A stretch of DNA of 6,016 bases from Planctomycetaceae bacterium (lineage in GTDB: Bacteria; Planctomycetota; Planctomycetia; Pirellulales; UBA1268). The notes below the pieces were generated by a model, which was not told the origin of the DNA, did no database searches, and saw only the letters and a list, made by a program, of their open reading frames with translations. The stretch covers positions 1 through 6,016 of the forward strand of contig CANGIH010000167.1 of the NCBI GenBank assembly GCA_947453875.1. Direction: 5' to 3'. This document shows, piece after piece, positions 1 to 6,016 of the stretch. Numbering within the stretch: position 1 is the first letter of the stretch; every line of letters begins with the position of its first letter. A program made the position numbers and the translations under genes.

Positions 1-1
1 C

Positions 2-1789
2 TACGACAACGGTGGCAGCCTCCACGTCATCCCTGCCCTCCATGCCGATGCCCTCGAGGCGGAGCGCAGTGCCGAGGACGACATGCCCGCCTGGCTGGCC
101 TGGCCGACGCTCCTCGACGCGCCGACCGGCCTTCTCACCGGCTACCCGCCGGACGGTCTCGAGGCGGTGCGATCGGCGTTTTCGGCGCTTGCCACCGCGG
201 TCGCGGTGCCCGCTTCCGACCGGGGACGTTCGTTCGACGTTCAGGCCGCGGCCGAAAACCTCGCCTCCCGGCTGCGCGTCCTCGGCGAAGCGGTCGAACC
301 GCTCCGCGCCACCCTGCCGATCGAGCGTCCCGACGCCGATCTCCTCCGACACACCCGCTACCCGCCGCCGGGCAGCACGAAGCGGGAGGTGACGTACAAC
401 CTCGGCGATCCTTTCCGGATGTCGTGGGTGGCGGCCTTGCTGGCGCTGGCGGCCTATGCGTTGTCGTTCGGGAAGGCTCGTGTCCCATTGTTCTGGCTCG
501 CCACAGCCCTGCTCATCTTCCAACTCGGCTGGACGGCGCAGGCCTTCGCCTCACGTGTCGCGATCACCGGCTGGGCTCCGGTGACAAACATGTACGAGAC
601 CGTGATCTACGTGCCGTTCTTCCTCACTTTTCTCGGGCTCTGCTTTCTCCTGGGGCCGATCCTCGCTACCGGCATGAGGGATGCGTGGCGGATGACGGCG
701 CTGCCGGCTCCGCTGGGCAGCGTTCCGCCGGGCGAGGCCACGCCCCTCGACCCCCGGCAGATGACACTGTTCGGCGGCGGATCGGGCTGGGCGCTGTTGA
801 ACTGGGCCTTCCTGCTCCCGAGAGTCGCGCTGTCGGCCCTCGTTCTCTGGGTGCTGGCGATGGCCCCCTACGCGGCCGGCGGAAGGACGATCATCAATCT
901 GCTGCCGCAGACCGATGTCGATCGCAGCATCCCCAACCTCAACAACCTCATCGTCTGGCTTGTCGGCTGGTCGGTCCTGGCGCCCGCGGTGTGGTACCTG
1001 CCGCGCGTGATCCTTTCCATCCTCGGCTCGATCCTCTCCGTCCCTTCCTCGTGGCGAAACGGCGGGTTCGCAGCCACGGTGGGAGAGGTCTACCGCCGGA
1101 AGTCGTTCGGCCTGGTCGTCGCCGCGGTGGCCTTCGCCGGGACGTTCATCGCCTGGTTCTTCCCGATCCCAGGGAAGCAGTTCAGCCCGCTACAACCGGT
1201 GCTTCGTGACAACTTCTGGCTGACGATCCACGTCCTCACGATTGTCTCCAGCTACGCGGCAGGCGCACTCGCGTGGGGGCTCGGCATCCTCTCGCTCGGC
1301 CACTATCTGCTTGGCACCTATCCCCACGGAGCATCAGGACGGACTCGCCCCCCCGAGGCCTGCGGCGAGCTGGCCGGATACATCTACAAGGCGATGCAGG
1401 TGGCGGTGATCCTTCTGGCGGCGGGCACGATCCTGGGCGGACTGTGGGCCGACGTCTCCTGGGGCCGGTTTTGGGGCTGGGACCCCAAGGAGGTCTGGGC
1501 GCTGGTGTCGCTGCTTGCCTACATCGTCGTGCTCCATGGCCGCTATGCAGGCTGGATCGGCAACTTCGGACTCGCCGCTGGTGCCGTGCTCGGTGCCGCC
1601 GTGATCGGCATGTCATGGTATGGAGTCAACTTCCTTCTCGGCGCCGGGCTCCACTCCTACGGATTCGGCCAGGGAGGCCAGACCGAGTTCTTCGCCTTCC
1701 TGATCGCCAACTTCCTCCTTCTGGCCGCCGCCGGTTGGCGTCTGCGGAAGGAGACGGGAGACGGACAGAGGAAGACCGACGTGGCCTGA
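2..1789 (+). CDS. ccsA: Cytochrome c biogenesis protein CcsA/ResC (System II haem exporter and ligase), 5'-partial, probably a CcsB-CcsA fusion
   Basis: The frame is open from the window edge (595 residues visible), so the ATG at 83 is probably internal. Family role: the inner-membrane protein exports haem and presents it for attachment to CxxCH motifs of c-type cytochromes. Seen: a hydrophilic region of about 138 residues, then about ten hydrophobic segments. Diagnostic elements are GWAPVTNMYET (569-601), a His before the haem domain in FWLTIHV (His codon 1229-1231), the WWD signature ending WGWDPKEVWAL (1445-1504), a membrane His in VVLHGRY (1535-1537) and a second external His in GLHSYGF (1652-1654). 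These match the two periplasmic and one of the membrane haem-ligand histidines known in the family. The sequence REVTYNLGDPF just before the first membrane segment resembles the junction in fused CcsB-CcsA proteins, so a CcsB/ResB part probably lies upstream; that is inference. Odd: about 139 codons (674-1090) with extra hydrophobic blocks. The family call is very secure; the fusion is likely. Confidence 0.95.
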   Translation, partial: YDNGGSLHVIPALHADALEAERSAEDDMPAWLAWPTLLDAPTGLLTGYPPDGLEAVRSAFSALATAVAVPASDRGRSFDVQAAAENLASRLRVLGEAVEPLRATLPIERPDADLLRHTRYPPPGSTKREVTYNLGDPFRMSWVAALLALAAYALSFGKARVPLFWLATALLIFQLGWTAQAFASRVAITGWAPVTNMYETVIYVPFFLTFLGLCFLLGPILATGMRDAWRMTALPAPLGSVPPGEATPLDPRQMTLFGGGSGWALLNWAFLLPRVALSALVLWVLAMAPYAAGGRTIINLLPQTDVDRSIPNLNNLIVWLVGWSVLAPAVWYLPRVILSILGSILSVPSSWRNGGFAATVGEVYRRKSFGLVVAAVAFAGTFIAWFFPIPGKQFSPLQPVLRDNFWLTIHVLTIVSSYAAGALAWGLGILSLGHYLLGTYPHGASGRTRPPEACGELAGYIYKAMQVAVILLAAGTILGGLWADVSWGRFWGWDPKEVWALVSLLAYIVVLHGRYAGWIGNFGLAAGAVLGAAVIGMSWYGVNFLLGAGLHSYGFGQGGQTEFFAFLIANFLLLAAAGWRLRKETGDGQRKTDVA

Positions 1790-1811
1790 CGCCCGTAACT
1801 CGGTCGAGACC

Positions 1812-1823
1812 GGCATCGATGCC
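1812..1823. repeat. 12-base perfect palindrome in the intergenic gap
   Basis: GGCATCGATGCC reads the same on both strands. With a one-base offset the complementarity continues outward (CCGG on the left, CCGG on the right after an extra C). It lies about 30 bases before the chosen start of the next gene, and an alternative ATG (1819-1821) falls inside it. It could be an operator half-site pair or a small mRNA hairpin, but one short palindrome in G+C-rich DNA is also expected by chance. Confidence 0.3.
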
Positions 1824-1842
1824 CGGCGTGACACTGACCCTC

Positions 1843-1848
1843 GGGGGA
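1843..1848 (+). promoter_or_regulatory. Ribosome binding site supporting the start at 1855
   Basis: GGGGGA lies six bases before the ATG at 1855-1857, close to ideal Shine-Dalgarno spacing. It supports this start over the in-frame ATG at 1819-1821, which has no comparable purine run and would put twelve extra residues before the signal peptide. Confidence 0.6.
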
Positions 1849-1854
1849 ATTGCA

Positions 1855-4602
1855 ATGAGCCTGACGGCGCGCACGTGGCGAGCCACGTTGCTACGGGTAT
1901 GGATCGGTTTTTTCGCCGGGATGCTCCTCGGCATCGACACGTCTGCCGCCGCGGATCACGACCACGACCCGGCCCGGTTCGAGACAACCACGCTCCTTGC
2001 CGGCCTCAGGCAGCCCATGGAATTGGCCGTCGCACCCGACGGCACCATCTTTTGGATCGAGTTCGAGGGGCGTTTGATGTGCCTCGATCCGGGCCGGCAC
2101 GAGCCGAGGCTGGCGGGTGAACTGACCGTGACAACGGCCCAGGAGAACGGCCTGATCGGCCTTGCGCTCGACCCGCGCTTCGCCGACAACGGGCATGTCT
2201 TTCTCCAGTATTCCCCTCCCGGGTACGACGGACAGCATGTCAGCCGGTTCACGATCCGGGATGGCGTTCTCGACCCTGCCTCCGAAAAGCTGCTGCTCGA
2301 GTTCCAGGAGCAGCGGAAGGAGTGCTGCCACCACGCTGGCTCTCTCGCCTTCTCCCCCGATGGCTGCCTGCTCATCGCCACCGGCGACAACACCCATCCG
2401 CATGGCGATTCGGAAGGATTCGCCCCGATCGACGAACGCCCGGAGAAGGCCCCCTGGGACGCCCAGAAATCGTCCGCGAACACGGCAAGTTTGAGCGGGA
2501 AGATTCTCCGCATCCGTCCACTGGCTGACGGGAGCATGGAGATCCCGGAAGGGAATCTCTTCCCCCGCGACGGCTCCGCCGGTCGCCCCGAGATCTACTG
2601 CATGGGATGCCGTAATCCATGGCGGATGTCGGTCGATTCGAAGACCGGCACCGTCTACTGGGGCGAAGTGGGGCCCGATGCCGGCAGTGACGGGCCACGC
2701 GGCCCGCGTGGCTACGACGAGATCAATCAAGCGAAGGGACCGGGGAACTTCGGCTGGCCCTATTTCATTGCCAGCAACCGCCCCTATGCCGACTACGACT
2801 ATGCCAGCGGCACCGTCGGACCGCTCTACGATGCCGCCGCCCCGATCAACACCTCCCCCAACAACACCGGTTCGAGCGTGCTGCCGCCGGCCCGTCCGGC
2901 CCTCCTCTACTACCCGTACGGTGTGTCGGAGGAGTTTCCGGAATTGGGGCAGGGGGGAAGGACAGCCTGCGCCGGGCCGGTCTACCACGAGGCCGATCAC
3001 GCCACCTCACCGACGCGTTTCCCCTCCCGGTTCGATGGCTGCCTTTTCATCTATGAATGGTCGCGGAACTGGATCAAGGTGGCACGGCTGGACGACGACG
3101 AGCGGGTCGTGGCGATCGAGCCGTTCCTCCCCGACCAGGCATTCGCACGACCGATCGACATGCAGTTCGGCCCCGATGGTGCCCTCTACCTGCTCGAATA
3201 CGGCGACACCTGGGGAGTGAACACCAACTCCCGACTCGTACGCATCGACTATGTCCGTGGCAATCGCGCGCCGGTCGCCGTGGCCACGGCGGAGAACAAC
3301 ATCGGCCGGCAGCCGCTGGCGGTGAGATTCTCGAGCGCGGGGACGTTCGACAAGGATCTGTCGCCAGGGAACGGCGCCGAGGCGCTCGCATACCAGTGGC
3401 GCATCATCCGGGCGACGGACGCCGCCGCCGGAGCGACGGCCTCCACGGACACCGGCAGGGTGGCCGCCACCGATCCCTCCCCCACGCTCACGTTCAACGA
3501 GCCGGGGATCTACACCGTCGAACTCGTCGTCCGCGACGCCGAGGGGGCCGAGCAGAGCGCGTCGGTACCGGTGGTCGTCGGGAACGCCCGACCGGAAGTG
3601 CGGTTCGTCGAGCCGGTCGACGGCGACTTCTTCGATCCCGACCATCCCATCGATTTCCGTCTCGTGATCCGCGATCACGAGGATGGGACAAACGATTCTG
3701 ACGCGGCCGATGCCGACGGGCTCGAGGAGCTCGCCTCGGAGGATGTCCCACGGGCGGGCGTGCAGGCCGCTCACGTGGTCGAGGGGACGACAGCCGCGGT
3801 TCCGGCGGGCCTCGATCGGATGAAGCGGAGCGACTGCTTCAATTGCCATGCGGTGGACCAACCGCGTGTCGGCCCGCCGCTGGTCGAAGTTGCCAACAAG
3901 TACCGTGGCAAGGAGGGGGCCCTCGATGCATCGGTGGAACGGGTCTTGAAGGGCTCGACCGGTGTGTGGGGGAAGATCCCGATGATCCCCCACTCACACC
4001 ACACCACCGACGAGATCCGGGAGATGGTGGGTTGGATCTACTCGCTCGAGCCCTCCTCCCTGACTCGCGTCTATCCCGGTTTTGCCGGGAGCGTGCCGGT
4101 GTCGACCGAGGAGGCCGCGAAGGGGGGGCGTTACCGGCTCGAGGCCAGTTATCTCGACCGGGGAGCCGGCCCCATCCCGGCGCTCGCCGGCACCGCGACC
4201 GTATTTCTCCGCCCACGGCAGATCGAGGCGGAAGTGGCCGACGAAGTGCGTGGCCCCCAGATCCTCGCCTCGGGACAGGCAAGTGCCGGGAGGTTCCTCG
4301 GAGCCATCAACCACGGCCACACGATCCGCTTCCATGACCTTCCGATGGACCAGGTCCGGGGAGCGGCACTGCGGATGGCATCGGCCGGAGCAGGGGGGGC
4401 GGTGGAGGTGCGACTCGACGCCCCGGACGGGCCCTTGCTGGCGACGGTCCCGGTCGAGGTCAACGGGCAGTGGGAACAGTTCTACGAGCGGGCGGCGAGT
4501 TGGGAACCGGTGACAGGCAGGCATGACGTCTTCATCGTCTTCACCCACCCGCAGCAGGCGGGCGGAATGATGAATCTCGATAGCGTCCGCTGGACGAGGT
4601 GA
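1855..4602 (+). CDS. Exported multidomain oxidoreductase: glucose/sorbosone dehydrogenase-type propeller, PKD, cytochrome c and CBM6-like domains
   Basis: 915 residues, complete. Start chosen by the ribosome binding site and a signal peptide (hydrophobic stretch at about residues 11-27, likely cut after SAAA near 33). Residues about 45-466 form a GSDH-like beta-propeller: QENGLIGLALDPRF (96-109), CCHHAGSLAFSPDG (157-170), SGKILRI (214-220) and CRNPWRM (252-258). The His and Arg probably correspond to active-site residues of soluble PQQ glucose dehydrogenases. Residues about 470-577 are a PKD domain (GIYTVELVVRDAEG, 551-564). An acidic linker (607-630) follows. A class I cytochrome c domain covers about 650-733, with CFNCH at 661-665 and likely axial Met710 in WGKIPMIPH. 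Residues about 785-915 resemble CBM6 and end in NLDSVRW. Inferred role: outside the cytoplasmic membrane it oxidises a sugar or other alcohol and passes electrons through its own haem. Substrate and cofactor are unproven. It lies 65 bases after ccsA, whose product could mature its haem. Domain calls are strong; catalytic activity is less certain. Confidence 0.93.
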   Translation: MSLTARTWRATLLRVWIGFFAGMLLGIDTSAAADHDHDPARFETTTLLAGLRQPMELAVAPDGTIFWIEFEGRLMCLDPGRHEPRLAGELTVTTAQENGLIGLALDPRFADNGHVFLQYSPPGYDGQHVSRFTIRDGVLDPASEKLLLEFQEQRKECCHHAGSLAFSPDGCLLIATGDNTHPHGDSEGFAPIDERPEKAPWDAQKSSANTASLSGKILRIRPLADGSMEIPEGNLFPRDGSAGRPEIYCMGCRNPWRMSVDSKTGTVYWGEVGPDAGSDGPRGPRGYDEINQAKGPGNFGWPYFIASNRPYADYDYASGTVGPLYDAAAPINTSPNNTGSSVLPPARPALLYYPYGVSEEFPELGQGGRTACAGPVYHEADHATSPTRFPSRFDGCLFIYEWSRNWIKVARLDDDERVVAIEPFLPDQAFARPIDMQFGPDGALYLLEYGDTWGVNTNSRLVRIDYVRGNRAPVAVATAENNIGRQPLAVRFSSAGTFDKDLSPGNGAEALAYQWRIIRATDAAAGATASTDTGRVAATDPSPTLTFNEPGIYTVELVVRDAEGAEQSASVPVVVGNARPEVRFVEPVDGDFFDPDHPIDFRLVIRDHEDGTNDSDAADADGLEELASEDVPRAGVQAAHVVEGTTAAVPAGLDRMKRSDCFNCHAVDQPRVGPPLVEVANKYRGKEGALDASVERVLKGSTGVWGKIPMIPHSHHTTDEIREMVGWIYSLEPSSLTRVYPGFAGSVPVSTEEAAKGGRYRLEASYLDRGAGPIPALAGTATVFLRPRQIEAEVADEVRGPQILASGQASAGRFLGAINHGHTIRFHDLPMDQVRGAALRMASAGAGGAVEVRLDAPDGPLLATVPVEVNGQWEQFYERAASWEPVTGRHDVFIVFTHPQQAGGMMNLDSVRWTR

Positions 4603-6016
4603 TTGCAGCGGGGTCGCTTCCTTCCACCTCCTCGCCTGCCGGCGGCTCCGCTCCCCGCGATCCCATCGCTGTCGGCGACGACGGGGAGGGGGGAGCCAGG
4701 GCCCGCCAGGATCCCCGGCGGAACTGGCTCGCTTCGGTGCCTGCGGCAGAGAGGCGCAAGCGCACCGCACCATCCGTGCGGAGCACGCATGCAGGACGAT
4801 GGAGTCCTGCAGCCGATTCGTAGGCCCTTTGCACCTCGCCCCAGCGTGATCCTTCCGCACCGCTGACGATCACATAACGCGGCGACGTGGCCCGGGCGAG
4901 CGGCGCCGGCAGGCTCGTCAGGCTGCCATGGTGCGGGGCCACGAGCACGTCACACTCCCCCGGATCCGAGGCGACAAACCGATCGAGCGCAGCCCCCTCG
5001 AGATCGCCGGTGAGGAGGATGCGGCGGCCTGCGGACTCCACCGAGAGGACGAGGCTCGTCTCGTTGTCGGAGGGTCTGGAAACGGATCGCGCGGAGTCTC
5101 CCTCCCTCGTCCCTGCCTCTGATTCGGCCGCCGGGGGATGGAGCACCCTGACCCGGCAGAGGGGCTCGAAGGGGATCTCGTCACCGGCCACGGCGGCATG
5201 CAGACGGATTCCAGCCGCGCGGATCCGGCCGAGCACCTCGATGACCGCCGGGGAGGTGCTCGCCAGGAACGATGGCGGCACGACAACCTCTCCGACCGAG
5301 AACCTCTCGACCAGGTCGGGCACACCATTGAAGTGGTCGGTGTCCGCGTGCGAGATGACGAGCGTGTCGACCCTGCGGATGCCTTCGCTCCAGAGTACCG
5401 CCGAGAGTCCGCGGCCCGCCGCGATCCCGGCACCGAGTCGGCCGGCATCGTAGACAAGGCACCTTCCTCCCGGCCCGCGGACGACGATCCCGCAACCATG
5501 CCCCATTGCGGCAGCGATCGAGTCGAGAGTGACGACCCCTCGAGTGGGCATCGAGGTGACGAGCAATCCGATCCCGGCCCACAGCACCGCCGCCACGGCC
5601 CAGGTGGCCGGGCGGACAAGTCGCGGACCGGCCAGGAGCAGAAGCATGCCCACCATGCCGGCGTACCACAGAATCGTCCACCACGTCGGTGGACCGGCGA
5701 CCCAGGCGTATGCCCCGGGGATCCGTGCCGCCAACGCCACCGCCAGATCGATCAGCAACAGCGACGCATCGCACGCCGCCCCCCCGGCCGCCGCGACCGG
5801 CGCGCAGGCCGGCGCGGCGAGCAGGCAGACAAATCCTCCCACCATCGCCACACCGACAAGCGGGGCAATGAGTGGATTGAGGAGGAGCCCCACCGGACTG
5901 ACGACGTGGAACGATGATGCCACCAGCGGCGAGGTCGCCAGCCACACCGCCGCTCCAATCATGAGCACGTCGGCCAGATCACGCCCACGGTGTCGCGCCC
6001 ATCGCTCAAGGGGGGA
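4541..6016 (-). CDS. comEC: ComEC/Rec2 family DNA-uptake channel, C-terminal part (end of competence domain plus metallo-beta-lactamase domain), 5'-partial
   Basis: The minus-strand frame stays open to the right edge (491 residues visible). The GTG at 5966-5968 is probably internal, because upstream codons read SPLERWARHRGRDLAD and join smoothly to the membrane segments. Family role: inner-membrane channel moving single-stranded DNA into the cytoplasm during natural transformation. Seen: about five hydrophobic segments (about 5968-5549), including LLLNPLIAPLVG, typical of the end of the competence domain. A metallo-beta-lactamase-fold domain follows (about 5536-4745) with HADTDHFNGVPDL (HADTDH at 5350-5333), DNETSLVL, LLTGDLEG and APHHGS. 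The usual opening motif GQGDA reads GHGCG here, but the metal-binding motifs are intact. Odd: about 67 residues of Pro/Ser/Gly/Ala-rich tail follow the domain, overlapping the convergent gene by 62 bases. The family is secure; whether this organism is transformable cannot be told from it. Confidence 0.93.
   Translation of the reverse strand, partial: SPLERWARHRGRDLADVLMIGAAVWLATSPLVASSFHVVSPVGLLLNPLIAPLVGVAMVGGFVCLLAAPACAPVAAAGGAACDASLLLIDLAVALAARIPGAYAWVAGPPTWWTILWYAGMVGMLLLLAGPRLVRPATWAVAAVLWAGIGLLVTSMPTRGVVTLDSIAAAMGHGCGIVVRGPGGRCLVYDAGRLGAGIAAGRGLSAVLWSEGIRRVDTLVISHADTDHFNGVPDLVERFSVGEVVVPPSFLASTSPAVIEVLGRIRAAGIRLHAAVAGDEIPFEPLCRVRVLHPPAAESEAGTREGDSARSVSRPSDNETSLVLSVESAGRRILLTGDLEGAALDRFVASDPGECDVLVAPHHGSLTSLPAPLARATSPRYVIVSGAEGSRWGEVQRAYESAAGLHRPACVLRTDGAVRLRLSAAGTEASQFRRGSWRALAPPSPSSPTAMGSRGAEPPAGEEVEGSDPAAITSSSGRYRDSSFRPPAAGG
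4644..4697. terminator. Possible hairpin about 40 bases downstream of the dehydrogenase-cytochrome stop
   Basis: The arms GGCTCC (4644-4649) plus CTCCCCG (4651-4657) pair with CGGGGAG (4682-4688) plus GGAGCC (4692-4697), leaving a 24-base loop, one unpaired base on the left and three on the right. It lies inside the tail of the opposing comEC gene. No T tract follows on either strand, so it is not a classical intrinsic terminator. It could slow or end transcription from one side, or be chance in G+C-rich DNA. Confidence 0.25.

Larger units (their letters stand above)
1790..1854 (+). other. Intergenic gap between ccsA and the dehydrogenase-cytochrome gene
   Basis: These 65 bases separate two genes on the same strand. 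The gap holds a 12-base perfect palindrome and a purine-rich ribosome binding site. I see no hairpin followed by a T tract and no clear -35/-10 pair, so read-through from ccsA into the next gene is plausible. A promoter of a type not recognisable by eye, or one inside the end of ccsA, cannot be excluded. Confidence 0.5.

Noticed and set aside
83..85. ATG at 83 as the true start of ccsA
   Set aside because: The frame is open to the window edge with plausible coding upstream, there is no clear ribosome binding site just before it, and the fused family architecture predicts a much earlier start.
1273..1854. In-frame upstream extension of the dehydrogenase-cytochrome gene by 194 codons
   Set aside because: It would overlap the most conserved part of ccsA in another frame, is Arg/Pro-rich without similarity to anything recognisable, and would bury the clear signal peptide. 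The ATG at 1855 has a good ribosome binding site.
2599..2613. CMGCR as a second haem c attachment site
   Set aside because: The residue after CxxC is Arg, not His, and the motif sits inside the propeller's conserved RNP strand. Only CFNCH at residues 661-665 meets the haem requirement.
1891..3000. Long minus-strand open frame (369 codons) opposite the dehydrogenase domain
   Set aside because: It is antisense to a strongly supported conserved domain. Its product is Arg/Gly/Val-rich with no recognisable motif, as expected from a shadow frame in G+C-rich DNA where stops are rare.
3007..3993. Minus-strand open frame (328 codons) opposite the PKD and cytochrome domains
   Set aside because: It lies entirely antisense to recognised domains, shows no family motif, and has the composition of a shadow frame.
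5138..5917. Plus-strand open frame (259 codons) opposite comEC
   Set aside because: It is antisense to the metallo-beta-lactamase and membrane segments of ComEC, and its highly charged Arg/Asp/Pro-rich product is typical of a shadow frame.
1..6016. Mobile element, CRISPR array, tRNA/rRNA, toxin-antitoxin or defence genes
   Set aside because: Reading both strands I found no transposase or integrase motifs, no direct-repeat array, no tRNA-like cloverleaf and no small gene pairs. Nearly all of the window is filled by three recognised genes.

Overview
This window looks like ordinary chromosomal DNA from a high-G+C bacterium. By eye it is about two-thirds G+C, with strong G/C preference at third codon positions. 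It most resembles a planctomycete (Planctomycetota, possibly Pirellulales-like). That placement is an inference from recalled family patterns. One pattern is the large secreted protein joining a glucose/sorbosone dehydrogenase propeller, a PKD domain, a class I cytochrome c domain and a C-terminal CBM6-like domain. The other is a CcsA with a long hydrophilic N-terminal region and extra membrane segments.

Layout: (1) nt 2-1789, plus strand: the C-terminal part of a System II cytochrome c biogenesis protein (CcsA/ResC type, probably a CcsB-CcsA fusion), open at the left edge. (2) nt 1790-1854: a 65-base gap with a ribosome binding site and a 12-base palindrome. (3) nt 1855-4602, plus strand: a complete 915-residue exported multidomain oxidoreductase with one CxxCH haem site. 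(4) nt 4541-6016, minus strand: the C-terminal part of the DNA-uptake channel ComEC/Rec2, open at the right edge and overlapping the previous gene tail to tail by 62 bases.

The first two genes fit together. CcsA delivers and attaches haem to CxxCH proteins outside the cytoplasmic membrane, and the next gene encodes such a protein. Co-transcription is plausible but not shown. ComEC is convergent and functionally unrelated. I found no tRNA, rRNA, CRISPR array, insertion sequence or integration signature, and no convincing undescribed system. The points most worth checking are the domain architecture of the dehydrogenase-cytochrome protein, the extra membrane region in CcsA, and the unusual ComEC tail that runs into its neighbour.
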